From Glandiceps talaboti (lineage: Eukaryota > Hemichordata > Enteropneusta > Spengelidae): 64,000 nt of DNA. Made by a program: the position numbers and the translations under genes. Positions 1-13,878 of this stretch are shown in pieces. Location of the stretch: positions 4,511,422 to 4,575,421 of the forward strand of contig NC_135563.1 in assembly GCF_964340395.1 (NCBI RefSeq), read 5' to 3'. The notes under the pieces are model-generated. The model was not told the DNA's origin and made no database searches. It worked only from the letters and a program-made list of their open reading frames with translations. The number at the start of each line of letters is the position of its first letter. The stretch's first letter is position 1.

Positions 1-86
1 AGTCAAGGAAGGGAAAGAATGAAAAAATGTATATACTCAGTTTGCGACCCTTCAAAGTGTTATAAATGTGAAGAGATAAAGGATAC

Positions 87-3000
87 TTGTAATGGCTATG
101 ATATTTATCTTGGTATCTTCACTGCCAGTAACAATAATGTGATGTTGTGTGTCAGGGCTGGTGATGTCATACACTGTATCTAGGTAACAAATACAGGGGA
201 TTTCTTTCCAGTGAACACTATCCTGTAGAGAAAGAAAAGAAAGCTTTCAGAATGATGTTCCTTGAATGACAAAAAAACACCCATTAGATGGCGACAGTTT
301 GGTATCACATATGACAAATTTTCACTTACTAATACTTTGTTACCATCATCACATAACTTTACCAAGTTCAATTAAGTGGCACTTTCCCCCGGAAAGTTTC
401 CAACCCTGGTATTAGAAAGACTTAAATACTCTATAATAATGTATATTTTTCCATACATTTAGATATCCCATGATAACATATTAACAGCCATCATCAAAAT
501 AGTCAATATGCAAATAATGGGTTTCAAAATTTGTCTGTCAAATGCAGCGAAAGTTGAAATTTTACCTTTTAAATACTAGTAAATTTAAAATGTCACCTGC
601 TGAATACAGGTATTTACAGAAATTTACCTTTATTGGACCATTTATCACCTGCAAATGCCAATAACTACAGGCAACTTCCTTGGCTGTTATGGACTATGAC
701 AGAACCCCATGGACTCGCAATGGACGGTACGGCATACAGAAGTTATTTTCATGAGTGATTCGGTTTATTCTGCCGCGTCTTTTCATGAGCAATAGCGAGT
801 GAAAATACAGCAGAATAAACCGAATCATGAACAAAAAGGAAAGACACGTATGTGCATTAAAAAATGCATTTATTTGCTTATTTTCATCAGGAATCAGTTT
901 TACTTTTGGATCTATTTTATCTCAATATATCTCATTTGCATAGCCATCAGTGAAAATACCGGTTTTATTTTTGATTGTACATCAACGTACACAATGGTAC
1001 ATATGTAATAAAAGTTATTATTTCATATTAGTGCACATACAAGGGGTATTTACACTGCAGTACAACACCAAAAATATCACTGCAGACGTGTATGCTAATA
1101 TATATGTGGGTATACCATGTACATGACAACATGTGTTATACATTTTGCCATAAAAGACTTTGTTCAAATAGCCACACTTCATTTCTATTCAGTGGATTTT
1201 GAAATTTTGAACTTGTATTTTCTAACATACGTATCCAATAACATGTAGTCAGATAAAAATGTATTTTGCTCAGATATGGTGTTTTTTTTAAACAAAGAAG
1301 TCTTCCCAGATATAAAATGCAAGTCTATTATCTATCTATTGTTGGTATTAAAACCTGAATCTTACCTTAATAATTGTCTGTGAATGTAGCGTCTCCATGG
1401 TCGTCTGACATAACATTACACTGCGTGACTTTACATACACAAAGACTGCAGTGTTTTGTACATTGGCTGCAAATCCATAAGATCTATGACCACCACCACA
1501 CTCCACTTGAAGTAACTTCTCATTCCTATCAACACTCCATACTACAAAGCTAGACTAGAAGGTCAAAGAGTGAAAGAATAGAAAATATGCCATATTTGGA
1601 GTTAGTACTAAATTTGAAGCCATTTTCAAAAAAAACAAAACATGTGAGGGTTCCCCAGCTTGGACAAAATGAGTACTCAACTTTTCATCACGTATACCAA
1701 ATGCATGGTGGTATGAGAAGCCATCAACAAAGTGGCTGTAAACAAACAAACAAACAAACAAACAAACAAACAAGCAAACAAACAAACAAACATGTATTAA
1801 ACTCAAACCATTAAAAGCCAAAGAGGCAGAGCTATTTGAACTAACCAAGGGTGTTATCAACATTTGCTATAAACCATTTGTAAGGATAGTTTTCATAGTA
1901 CTCAATTCATTGCATAGAATGATTTTGACCAATACTTGCAATCAAATCTCCTGTAGAACAGCACCCTCTAGTGGTCAACTATACATTCATCATTCTTAGA
2001 ATTGTTTGGATGTGAACATCTCAGATCTGCATTTGGAAGGTTTCTAGACAAAAGCAGAGGATAATAGTACCTCTGGTGCACAGATCAAAGCAAGCCCTTG
2101 ACAGTGATTTTGGATTGCATGAAGGTCATGAAGATGTCTTTTTCATAACTTGTAGGGCATGAGCATACAAATGAAATGACAATGAACAAAAAATAATCAC
2201 ATTTCATAATTTCTTTACACATACATTGATCTAGAAATTGACATCAGAGAATACTTGTTTGAAAAATATTGGTGAAAGCATTTATAGAGTTTTCTTAATT
2301 AAAGGCTAGTAATTCAATCCCAGGTTCCTGCATAATATTAAGTGTTATCTTTGTTCTGTACCAACTTCTCCTACAACTTTGTCAGACAACTCATTTTAAT
2401 ACCTAAATTTTAATCCTAATCACTTCTGGGTTTTTCAAAACTAACAGTTTAACTTACAGTATGAAAGCCACAAATCTGAAGATCTCCATCGTCTGTGTAT
2501 GTCAATTTTTCCAACCATTCAAAGCCTTTGTATACCTGAAATAGACCAGACAATGGTAGATGAGATTATTACAATTATATTAGTTATCAGTAGTCTCATA
2601 AACCTAGAAATTATCCAAACACTACAAGTATTTTGACTATCAACCACGTTTAATCAGTAGAATATGAAAATTATGAAAATGTTCTAATTATTACAGCTGA
2701 AAATATGTAAACATGTACCCAAAATGTTAAGTCCAGATTGGCTCCATGGGCTTTAAAGTCAAAGTTCCACACTGTTCATAGCGATAAATAGAATAAAATG
2801 AGATCCAAAAAATACCCTCTCCTCTCCCACTGATTTGGTAATATCAAGGAATACAGTACAGAGTTATGATGGGTCTAAGTACTTGTATGTATTTATAAAC
2901 CAGACATTAAAGCTACACTAGCTGCTACAGAAATACTTTTTTCAAACTGTGTTGTTAGATAGGACTTCATCATAGCATAGTACACCCTCAACAATCACCT

Positions 3001-6000
3001 GTGGGTAAATGTATTTGTGTACTTGTACACATATCAGTAAATCTTATCAATTTATTTTTGGGTCAACACCTTCAAATCAGCACCCCAATTTACTACTTGT
3101 TGATACAATTGACCCCTAATTAACATGTAGAATGCCAAATTATTGGTGTTTTAACAATTTTAAAGTAATATATTTTTGGTTGTCTGATCGCTAAAAATAA
3201 GACTTCAGTTACAGCTAGTGCAAGTTTAAACCTAAACATACAGCCTTGCCATAATTCTAACTTTACTAAATTCAAGTTACTTGATTTAACTATCTTGGAA
3301 ACTCTACACTCAAAGCACCAAAACATTACATACTTTTGATGCATTCAGCAGCTGTAGGTTGTTGTCATGGTAACTGTATTGTTTATATGTACTATCTCTA
3401 CCAGAAGTGTAGATGTAATCGCCATGACGACATGCATCAGTTACACCACCCTTTCCATGTATAGTTACCAGACTCTGTGTAGGTGGCAATGGCTGTGTTT
3501 AAAGAAAAAAAAACCCAGAAACATTGAAGTTGATTCACATTATAGCAAGGAGTGGAAAAATACAAAATATACCAATGTGATTTTCAACTGCTGAATAAAA
3601 TCAAGTCATCTTGGTGTTAATGTATTTTTGAGGGCGATAGAGAATTTAATGATGAAGAATTCCTGATAAGTCACAGCTTTTTGAATCATTATTCAATTAC
3701 ACATTGATTACAGCCAAAATGATGTTGGTTTGGTGTTTCACTCATGTAACATGTCATTTTTATACACATGTAGACAATGTCTAATGCAAAACAAACAATT
3801 ACATAGGTGCCACACACAATGGGGAAGTAGAAGTAGTCGAGTTGAAATGTTGATTATCAGTTAGAAAATAAACAATTGCAGCCATTAAAATCATCAAGTC
3901 CATGTACTAAGTCCATGTGTAATGTTTTCATTAGAAGCCTATTTTGACTGCACTGTGAAAGAATAGCAATACTTATCAGTGTTCAATGTGATTGGGCAAA
4001 GGATCCTGCTGTGTTTATTGTGTCTCTGTTATTGTGAGCCTAGAGTTGAAATATGTCTGTCTTTGTGTCAAAACCGTAATGTCACATGAGTCAAACATCA
4101 AACCAACATCATTTTGGCTGTAATTATAAAAAATAGAGTAAAACATATGGCAAAGTTAAAGCTATTATCCATCATAGCATTGCTATCTTGGACTTCATTA
4201 TGTATAGTTAAAGCTCAGAGACTTGGTTATCTGCCTTGGCAATTTATTTCAATGTCACTCACCTGTTGAGCCAGCATAACAAGTCAGTTAGCAAAGTCTT
4301 GGCTAGTGTGGACTTTCATGATATACAGTTTGCCATTTATTCAGTTTCAAAAATGAATTGATGTCATGAAAAAAAATGTCACAAAAAGTCACAATTTGAC
4401 AATTCTATAAATAGTAACATACCTCATTTCTGACATCTTGACTGGATTCATAAAGATGAACTGTGCCTCTTCTATCTCCCATCACGACATGTTTGTCATC
4501 GCTAAGTACGACTACAGCTGTAACCCATCTCTGTCTGGCATATGGTAGACTAAAACATTGACATTTATGTAAAACGACTGAATTCTCAGACAGTTGAACT
4601 TTCCACCAGACCTAGTAGGAAATAAGAGAAAGTGAACATCTAAAGGAATATGATATGAGAATGTCATGGATTTTATCAGGAAAGACTATACATATGGCTT
4701 GAGGTTGTTACCCTCTTTGGGTCATGGCCTCATTCTGAGATCAGAAGATGGTTGTCATGACATCAGTCATTGAAACATTGAAAGTCTGATATTTGACAGC
4801 ACTATTGATAGGTGAAATTAACTTATGGTGTGACATCTTTACAAAGTGGATAAAATAATTCAAATGCAATTCTGCAAAAAAGGCCATGAAAAAGCTATGA
4901 ACATTTTTTCCTGGTGTATTTTTGTTTTATACATGAATTACATGTGTTATACTTCCACTTACTGTAACATATTTAATAGTTACTTGTGACAGTGAGAATT
5001 GTACTAGAATTGCAGTTACACAAAGTTAATGAAGTCAGATAAATTTTACCGACTTACAAAGAAACTGATATACAGATATAGCAAACTAAGATACACCATT
5101 AATGTGCAATCATCTCAAGTACTGCTACTGACAGCAGTATTTTGGTATGGTGGACTATTTACTTTCCAACTGATTGTTTTATAACACTGCAGTATAAGGA
5201 AATATACAATAGATTATCAGAAAAACAAAAGATTTGGAGGTTTGGCCACTAGGAGTGCTATTCAGAAATGAAGTCCATGACAGTTAGAGTACTGCAATGT
5301 AAGGTTATCTGACAAAATCACCCTTTCCATGTATTTTACAGCAAAAATTGATTGCATTCTCAATTAGTCAAAATATTTTGCCAACTGTGTTTCAGATCAT
5401 GTCATTTTTACGAACTCACAGAGTTGTTTTAGCAACATGGATTTATGTACATTTGTACTTCCACATGCTTTTATTATTTTAAACTTTCATTTTCCCTCAT
5501 GAAGAATGCCCTCTTGTGACACTTCTGTCTAAAATGACTACACTGAGTTTACAAGGTGAATAACCAGAATAGAGCAAATTATCAAAACTATACAATCTGT
5601 TCACATCTTACCACTGTACCTTCAGGACCAGAAGTAAAGATATCTTCATTTGAAGCCCAACATAGACTCAGAACTTTACCATCATATACTTTCACCTCAT
5701 CAAACTTTGAAATGTCACCTGAAAAATAGAAACAATATAATTGTCATATCTACTGGTACACCTACAATCTCTTACTGTTAGTATGTTAAAGCCAGGTGAG
5801 GCTGCTTTCATCTTACCAGCATGCAGTGTGCCTTCTAATGATAGCCAAATTTTGTTGTTGTGGGTCACTCAGTGTGATAAAAACTGGCATTTCTTGTGAG
5901 TCACCACATTGCGAAAGATAAGGGAACACCAATTTTTGGTGCATCACTAGAAATTGTGTGCATCAGTGGTGCATCAAATTGGCATAGCGGGTACACTGGC

Positions 6001-6617
6001 TGCATGTCAGTGTCTTAATAACTCTTATGCTAAAGAGACCCACAATAGTCATTTTCACCAATCCTGCAAACATGCAACCTCTCTAAAGTTATAGAAATCA
6101 CTTATCTGGTTTAGAAGAGGCCTCCTCTACACTGGGGCAAAGTATTATGGGATATAATCAAAATAAGGAGCTTCACGTCACCTTAATATTTTTGGGGTAA
6201 CGAAGGTTCAACAAGTTTCAAATTTCTAACTTTAATATCAACTTACCAATCAGTAGAACTCTGAGAAAACCTGTGATGTTTGCCATGGCAACAATTTTAT
6301 GATTTGGTGATACTGATAAAAGTGCATAGGATCCATACTTGTTGTCATTCTGTAGTACAGTCCACTCTTTCTCTGCTATATGATAAGAGTAGAAGACACT
6401 GGAGGTAAGAAAAGAAAACAGACAATTGAAGTCATGCTATGACATAGTGATGTCATTGTCAGATGGCGCTGCACTGCAGTATAACGAGATACTGGAGAAA
6501 ATAAATAAGAGATAACCAGAAGGGTCAAAATTTGTGAAAAAGATTGACTCTACCACTGTTTATTGAAACAAAATGTCATCTCTTTCATCTGTGTATGGGC
6601 TTGGATAGCACTTAGAC

Positions 6618-6681
<64 letters not shown>

Positions 6682-9600
6682 CCAACCAACCAACCAACCA
6701 ACCAACTAATAATTGCTTTAGTCGATCAACCAACCAAACAATCAATCAATCAATCAACCATTTCATCAATCAACCAATCCATTGACTGTCAATCAATAGA
6801 TAAACCAACTAACCAATCAATCAAATAAATCAATTTATAAACAAACCCAACTAACTAATCAATCCATCAATTAATCAATAAATCAACCAATTAACTGATT
6901 AATTAATCATTTTATGAATGAATGAATGAATGAATCAAACAACACACAAACAAACAAACAAACAGCACCACAGTTTCCAGTATTACGCAATGTTCTAGGA
7001 AGAGTACATTTAGAAGATTCTTGAGAATAGTGTAGGTTTTCACATTCTTTCTGAAAGCATTAGTTGTAATTTTATTTTGTAATTTCAATGTAATGTACAA
7101 TCATAGACAGTGGAAGGGAAATCCTTCACTGTTTAGAGTACAATCTATACGTACAAAATATCAATCATCTGTTACTTGTACAGCTTGACTTACCCTTTAT
7201 TGGTTAGAATCAATACCTGACCAGAACTGATGACATCAACTAGTCTAGGGTAATCCATGGGGTCACTACTAGGGGGGTCAAGCTGAGTTGTTTTACTACC
7301 TACAAATAAATCATACAGACACAAAACTTACAGACAACAGAAGAAAATAAGCTGTGCAGAATCAACAGTCAGAATTGATACAACTGTTGCTTCTGTCTGT
7401 CTCTTGCAGCATGGATTTATATACATTGTAATACAATTGTTGAATGTGTCTGTCTCTTGCAGAGGGTGATTCATATACATTGTAATACAATTGTTGCATG
7501 TGTCTGTCTCTTGCAGAGGGTGATTCATATACATTTTAATACAATTGTTGCATGTGTCTGTCTCTTGTAGAGGGTGATTTATATACATTGTAATACAATT
7601 GTTGTAAGTGTCTGTCTCTTGCAGTCAAGACAAACCCCACCCCCACCTGAGCATGTAATATTCCATATGCAGTTTACAATCATGATGTGATACATACCTT
7701 TGTTTTGTCTGTCAAAATTATTTACAGGGAGTCAGTGAGTCTCAGTGTCTTTCATGTTGTCCAAGTTATTACATCACTCTCTGCAATAGACAGACAGACA
7801 CATGCAACAATTCTATCTGTTCTGACTCTCAATTCTACACAGCTTAGTTTCTTCTGCTATTGTGTAATTTTTATAAATCTCTTTTTATAGAAAGCTTCTA
7901 CTGTACTTCACATTACTATAACTCTGTTGACAGACAATATTTTTCAATTGACATAAATCGACACATACCTTCCTGTTGCCAAGCAACCATTGACCACACC
8001 CTAATGCTACAGTCACCTCCTCCTGTGACCTATGCAGAAAAATAAGCACATTCAACAATAACATTCAGTGCCATTTTTGTCACTATTTTGGGTGTTCTTT
8101 ATGATGAATACTCTAAATATCAAGACTTTTCTGTGGTGGTAAAAGTTAAAATTTTAACATTTTCACAGTCAGAAAAAGACACAAGTTACTCCTATGTAAG
8201 AACTATACTAGCTCAGTGGTTGTGTGCCATGCATCTTCAGTGTGCATGTTATTTTGGGGGCATTTACAAACAGGAGTTTGATACTAAAATGTAAAAACAT
8301 TCAAGACTTTGCAATCATCATAATTATAATCTCAAGGTCTATATTTACATTCAAATAGTTTCATTCAGTGTAAAATTCACAAGAAAACTTAATTTCATCA
8401 ATCAAGAGTGCAACAAAATATCAGAGTCTTACAATATTTCGACGACTAACAGCCATCTCCGTCTATCACAGCTACAGGAGAACTAAGGAACCGGTTCCAA
8501 CTTTTACACCACCTTAGGCTTGAGGTCGTGACCTTTTTTTTAGGTCATGGCCTCATTCCCAGACAAAGATGACTGTCAATTATCGAAATACTGGAAGACT
8601 GTGAAATTTCTATGGCACTGGTGATTGATGAAATTAAGTTTTGTGGAGGTGTATCTTGGTTTGAATAAGGATTTGTTTTCTTGTATCATTTGCTTCTCTT
8701 TTTGGGACAAAAAATCTTTGAAACTAAATCAAAATCAGTAAATCAGTAAATACGTAGAGAAGAAACTTGTTTTTATGTTGCAGTATTTACATGTCTATGA
8801 CTTGTTTCAAGATTGAAATTCATCTTATAACACCAAATGAATCAATATACTAGGGAATGAGATCTGCAAACATTATGTCCAGGTTGATATTTTTATCATT
8901 GTTCTCAGATCTTATCAAAATCTAAAACTTACTACTATTTGATGTTCTTCACTAGTTGCTAGACTCCATATACTACTACCCTGAAATTACAAAATAGCAA
9001 CACAAACCAAAGTTATGTTAACGCTTTAAAATTAATTATGCAATGTGGCAAATTATGAAAATGGATCTCAAATCTGAAAATTGTAATTTTTTTATCATAC
9101 AAAAAGTTTTTCACAGATTTACACATCCCATCAGTTTTTTTGGGTTTTTTTTGAGGCGAGGTCAAAGTCAAAGTTATGAGTACATAAATCCAAGACTATT
9201 CAATACAAATATTTGCAACACAAACATACCTTATGACCTTTGAACTTTTTGAGGTTGTTTCCATGGTAATCCCAAACACAGCAAGTTGCATCCTAACATG
9301 AAAGAGAAAGGAACCGGTTCAACTGCTAGAGATTAACAATTTTCTGACTGTTGTATTTGTAAAGTTTAGCAGTAAACTAAAAATGATACCCTTATGGGTT
9401 TAGTTCACCCAATCTCTGAAAGCATAAACGTGTAAATAAAAATTGTAATGATTATAAAACTTACAGTTACTATTATAATACAATCCTTACCTCCCCTATA
9501 CTAACAATGTAATTGTCCATAAATGCAGCATCCCATACTCTAGCAGTGTGACCATATAACACTAGGAGAGGGGTGGAGAGTGTCAAACTGAGGGACTCCA

Positions 9601-12600
9601 AATCTTTAAGCTCCCATACACGTATACTGCGGTCATCAGATACAGAACACAGCATGCCATGTTTACCACTATAGCTGATGGAAAAAATTACTCCCTGAAA
9701 CATGTGATGGGAAAAAGCATCATTTTGTAAAATTGTTTTTCCAAATCTGCAATGTCCTATATTTTGAAATCCAATGGTGAAACTTCTGTTTAGTCAAAGG
9801 AGAAGGTGCCCTATATTTAAGCACTAATCTGCTATAGGTATAATATGTAATATGTTTATTGCTTTACAAGGCCTCCGGCCCATATACAATGTAAGAGATT
9901 TACAACAAAATCAAAGTCAAAGTCAAAGTCACATATCAATGGTTGGAATAAATACTAGTATTACATTATTTCACTTGTAAGTGTCTGTCTTTGTTTAAAT
10001 GCATTGTATACAAATTTACATAATGATGTTACAAGTTCAGGTTTGTTTGTTCTCATCAGTCTTAAGAACTTAATAAAATTTTGCTCGGCTATGAATTCTT
10101 TTGGGACATGTTTTTTCCTCTCATTGTCGTAGAAGAAGTGTACTAAAAGAAAATGATAGTAATTTTCTCACAAATTTTACATATTCTATTCCAATGTTTT
10201 CCGATTTGCTAAAAATCAAGGTTATTCTAAATCAAAACGTTCCAACTTTGACACAAGAAAACTAAAATCTAGTCCGGTTGAAACGATGAAAAAATTGGTG
10301 TTCACTCTCTTATTTGCCATACATTTCACAAAGTATTTGACTGCCATTTTGAATTTTAAGAACAGCTGTATCTAAGGTGGTCATCTAAGTGCCAAACTTA
10401 GACTGTTGAATATTTCTGTCCATACAAACCTCATGTCCACGAAGACGTTTATCTACGATGACACGTCCGTCTTCATTTTTCAAACCACTTGATTTCCACA
10501 AGACAACTTGGTTAAAGACAGTGCCTACAGCTAGTACTAGAGATTCCCATGTGTTGCTTAGTATGCATGCAGAGTATCTATCAATAGTTAAGTTATAATA
10601 ACTATCAATCATAGAATGGTGTTAGTGCCCTCACTCAAACGAGTGCCCTGTGCTTTTGTTTGAACAAAAAGAAGTAGTAAAGTTGTACATCCATGTATTT
10701 CAACAACCGTAATCACAACATTACTAGATTATCTGTTAAGGATTGTTGCACTTCTAAAAGAGCCTGCATGACAATCCAAAAAGTATGAATCTTTTTTGAA
10801 AAAAAGAGAAAATTATGAGAAGTAAAAGACTTAGTGAAGTATTAAGTTGAACTACAGATTACAAAAATCACATTATCTGCTTTTTTTTTTAGGAACATCA
10901 GACTTTAAAAAACTACATTTTCCATCAAAATCCACTCATTTTGTTACTAAATTTATGCGCAATCATACGCTTGAGACTGTAGAGCAGCTTGTGGACCAAA
11001 ACTGACATAAACTGCAAATCAATAACTTGAGAAGGCAATACTGATTTTGGTGTCAAAACCTTTAACTTCTAATACTTGTAGTAATGTGCACACGTCATAC
11101 AAAAAGGATACAGTATGCATTTATCTTCACAGTGCACATGCTCTATGACCTCTGACTTCTTCCAATCCAATAATGCAACAGAATTATGGGCAAGGGCTAT
11201 TGCTAATTGTTCTCCATCCTGATATGCATTGAGATATAAAATAAAAAAATTCCAAAATTAGTACACAGGCCACAATGCATATTTTTATTAATTTTGTCAA
11301 AATTAAACCTAATTATCTTCTTCTTCTTATGAGACTCATTGGCATTATTTTCAGAACAGTTCACTACTTACAAATCTATTGACTCAGATTTTTTTGTTTT
11401 CCAACTTACAACAGAAATTGAACATATAGACAATATATTTCTGGAATAAGGATTGCACATTTACCTGTAGCCAGCGGACAGCTTTGATCCAGTCTTCAAG
11501 TTCTGAAGGTTCCCTTACAGCTCTGATGCTAGTAACACAATGTGTATAATACAGTTATTGCCAGCTTACATATCTTTGTATAACTTTGACAGAACCATGT
11601 GACACATGAGTGCAAGGGTGGCAGATTACAATGTACTTTTTTTTTTTTTTGCATGAATGCATGAAGTATTATCTGCAGTCCTACTTTCAAAAGCACAAGT
11701 GCAAATACCCTCCACCTCCACAAGTACCCATACTGGCACTCATGCCAAATGGGTTCTGTCATACATGTACATGTATGTTAATTTGAAATAGGAAATTTTG
11801 TAGAAAAAAACATTACTATATGGTCATGTGATTTTGTACACACACATACATACACATTATCTTTAGTATACTGGTAATTGCACTGCAATTTTAATACATT
11901 GTATGCACACGTACACTCCAATGTAATCACAGGTACATATGTAATAATCGTACATCTGTTGACCATGCATGTCAGAAAATATGGATTCTAACATAGTTTG
12001 ATCACATTGTCTTCATAGTTACATCTTTGCTAAATACTATAATGTACACGGTACTCACTGTCTAGTTTGGCAGTTTACATCCACAACACTGATTGACTTC
12101 TGACCATACACAGCAAACAGTGTACCTGGCCCTGAAGTAAACAACAACACCTTAAATGAATCAATGAATCAGTTAGCCACTCATGCACTCACTCACTCAA
12201 GGGTCAGTCACAGTCAGTCAGTCAGTCAGTCAGTCAGTCAGTCAGTCAGTCAATCAATCAATCAATCAATCAACCAATCAATCAATTTATAAAGCACCAT
12301 TTTGCACTAAAATGTAGACTTCAGAGGTGACTATACAGTTAAAATACTCTGGAGAATAGACAGGTGTTGACTATTGGTTTTTGTCATATTTCTATGACTG
12401 TAGTGTATACCATAACAGGGTGCAGTATGCGAGAATATGAACCCACCATACAACACTTAGTCTCATTTGTACTTGGGTTCATGCAGTAGACATTTGGCAA
12501 ATGATTGGAGTGTCCTGGGTTTTAATTTTGGCTTCATCTGAGATCTGGTATGTGGGTGGCTGATTCAAGATTTGTGGTGTATGACTCATTTACAAGATTA

Positions 12601-12633
12601 TTAAGCCAATTCTATCCTGTACAATAACAATAG

Positions 12634-12670
<37 letters not shown>

Positions 12671-13216
12671 AAGTAACAACGACACAGGATAAAACCATAG
12701 ACAGTAGAGGGGGGGGGGGGGTCTCCCCCTCTACTGTCTATGATAAAACAAACAACGAACGAAAATACAAGTAAACAACACCTTGGAAAAACAAACAATG
12801 AACAACAATAAACAACATTTTTTGGTGTTGTAAAACCAACAATGGTTGGTACTTATCATCTAAGATCTCTGATTTGTATTGAATACACAATAAATGTAAC
12901 TGAACATCACATGATGTACCTCAGACATAGTGGTCTGAGCATATATACTTACCTTTTTTAAAACCATGAATAGTACACCATTGCAGTACATTACATTCAC
13001 CAATTTGTGTTCTATCTTTGATGGAGTACACATGTAAATACGGCCCTTCTCCTAGAATATAAACACAACATACTCTCATTGTAAAGTCATCAAACATTGT
13101 TTGTGGACACCATTCTACATGTAACTCGTTACAACCTTACCGGACAAGATATAGTCCTGGACAATCTCTAACGCAGTAATTGCTCCAACGTGGGTTATAA
13201 CATCAACAGCTTTCAT
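87..13216 (-). CDS. WDR6: WDR6 orthologue (WD40 repeat protein), 18 exons, 3' end outside window
   Basis: Exons on the minus strand, in order of translation: 13141-13216, 12953-13051, 12059-12131, 11465-11528, 11112-11218, 10430-10577, 9491-9694, 9230-9292, 8933-8980, 7969-8029, 7194-7299, 6247-6398, 5612-5718, 4423-4611, 3334-3492, 2458-2535, 1366-1554, 87-222. I placed each by a GT-AG junction and a continuous reading frame, giving about 686 residues. Landmarks shared with vertebrate WDR6 are IHGF early on, GHNSV, GVIFS then DDRSIRVWEL, YGHTARVWD, MGDRRGTV, IHGKGGV then YTSGRDS, GGGHRSYGF and GSEDT. WDR6 is a cytosolic beta-propeller protein known to act with FTSJ1 in 2'-O-methylation of tRNA wobble position 34. 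Vertebrate WDR6 is about 1,120 residues, so roughly the last 40 percent lies left of base 87. The last listed donor (after base 87, a GTATCC site) is the least certain junction; exon 5 uses a similar GTATCC donor. The family call rests on remembered homology, not a search. Confidence 0.86.
757..826. repeat. Foldback with perfect 16-bp arms
   Basis: GATTCGGTTTATTCTG at 757-772 is matched by its exact reverse complement at 811-826, with a 38-base loop. It is probably a short MITE remnant in the intron after WDR6 exon 17. The rest of 223-1365 shows nothing recognisable. Confidence 0.6.
1739..1790. repeat. CAAA microsatellite
   Basis: Near-perfect tetranucleotide run in the WDR6 intron upstream (in gene sense) of exon 17. 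It produces spurious short ORFs on both strands. Confidence 0.9.
3711..4120. mobile_element. MITE with long terminal inverted repeats and TA target duplication
   Basis: The left end begins CAGCCAAAATGATGTTGG and the right end is its reverse complement. The inverted match continues for about 40 bases with a few mismatches. The element is about 410 bp with no coding capacity, is flanked on both sides by TA, and sits in the WDR6 intron between exons 15 and 14. A TA duplication and long inverted ends suggest a non-autonomous Tc1/mariner-type element. The superfamily is inference. Confidence 0.7.
4691..4850. repeat. Dispersed intronic repeat, copy 1
   Basis: About 150 bp that starts GGCTTGAGGT, passes through GGTCATGGCCTCATTC and ends in GATGAAATTAA-like sequence. 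A diverged direct copy lies at 8514-8660, in another WDR6 intron. No coding potential or structure is seen, so this is an unnamed interspersed repeat. Confidence 0.5.
6618..6965. repeat. ATCA tetranucleotide repeat grading into degenerate copies
   Basis: A clean ATCA run at about 6618-6680 passes into ACCA, then increasingly diverged ATCA/AACC words, then TGAA and CAAA runs near 6915-6963. It occupies the WDR6 intron between exons 12 and 11. Confidence 0.9.
7385..7625. repeat. 54-bp minisatellite, about 4.4 copies
   Basis: The unit contains TCTGTCTCTTGCAG followed by GGGTGATTCATATACATT and recurs at intervals of about 54 bp. Three units are nearly identical and the flanking ones diverge. Because 54 is a multiple of 3, the minus strand stays open through the array, but this lies inside the WDR6 intron between exons 11 and 10 and is not a gene. 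Confidence 0.85.
8514..8660. repeat. Dispersed intronic repeat, copy 2
   Basis: Direct, diverged copy of 4691-4850, sharing GGCTTGAGGTCGT, GGTCATGGCCTCATTC and the following GAAATACTGGAAGACTG-like block. It lies in the WDR6 intron between exons 10 and 9. Confidence 0.5.
12208..12282. repeat. AGTC then ATCA microsatellite
   Basis: An AGTC run is followed without a break by ATCA units, in the WDR6 intron between exons 3 and 2. A short ACA run occurs further on at 12636-12671. Confidence 0.85.
12696..12742. repeat. Short foldback element with CATAGACAGT ends (copy 1)
   Basis: CATAGACAGTAGAGGGG at the left end is mirrored by CCCCTCTACTGTCTATG at the right end, with a poly-G loop followed by GTCT. 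A related shorter copy with the same terminal words lies at 42325-42354. It looks like a tiny MITE or foldback family. Confidence 0.65.
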
Positions 13217-13231
13217 TATGAACACATGTCC
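13217..13231 (-). promoter_or_regulatory. Short upstream ORF overlapping the WDR6 start codon
   Basis: Just 5' of the WDR6 ATG (13216-13214, minus strand) is another ATG that opens the three-codon frame Met-Cys-Ser and closes with TAA. The TAA shares its last bases with the real start in the arrangement TAATG. Minimal uORFs whose stop overlaps the main start can allow reinitiation. Whether the transcript includes it depends on the unmapped start site. Confidence 0.4.
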
Positions 13232-13810
13232 GCGATCCTATTAAAATTTTCCACCTCGAACAAACGAATCTGTAAGTTTATAAGGTGGCTTCGAGCCTTT
13301 AACGTAAACGTAGCATACTGGAAACAGGCATGAGTTGAACAGAACGACTGCGCGGTAATCTCCAGGGTGAAGTTGCGACCTGCAGCTGCAGAGAGAGTTT
13401 CATATGTGTGGAACAGCTGATTGAACAGCGCCCTCTATTAAGGGACAAACACAAACACACGCACGTGTATAGCATAGCATGTGAACTTCTGAACAAACTT
13501 AGTGTGACGTGGGACCAAAAGAGGGTTAGCCCACCAAAGAGTCCACTCCCATCACTATCACTATCTACCCGTCATAAACTTTTACAGCAAAACTGCACTA
13601 GCTGCAACTGCATGGGACATTTTTTCATCAAATAACCAAAGATACTGTAAATATTATCTACAGGTAGTGGCAAGTCTAAATCTTGAGCGAAAGCTCGGTT
13701 TTGAATCTGTCACCATATTAAAACTGTACTAGTTGTAACCGGAGCGATCAGACAACCGCAATATAGTCACTGAAAATTGTTAAAAACCAATAATTAGACA
13801 TTGTATTAAT

Positions 13811-13878
13811 AGTCTAGTTCTAAACTGTAAAAGTAATGAGGTTTTTAATACGTAATACTATACCTTTAGAACTAGACT
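13811..13878. repeat. Foldback with 14-bp arms
   Basis: AGTCTAGTTCTAAA at 13811-13824 is matched by its reverse complement at 13865-13878. It lies between the WDR6 start and the sulfatase 3' end. The arm core AGTCTAGTTC also occurs at the ends of the element at 58194-58592, so the two may be related. Confidence 0.5.
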
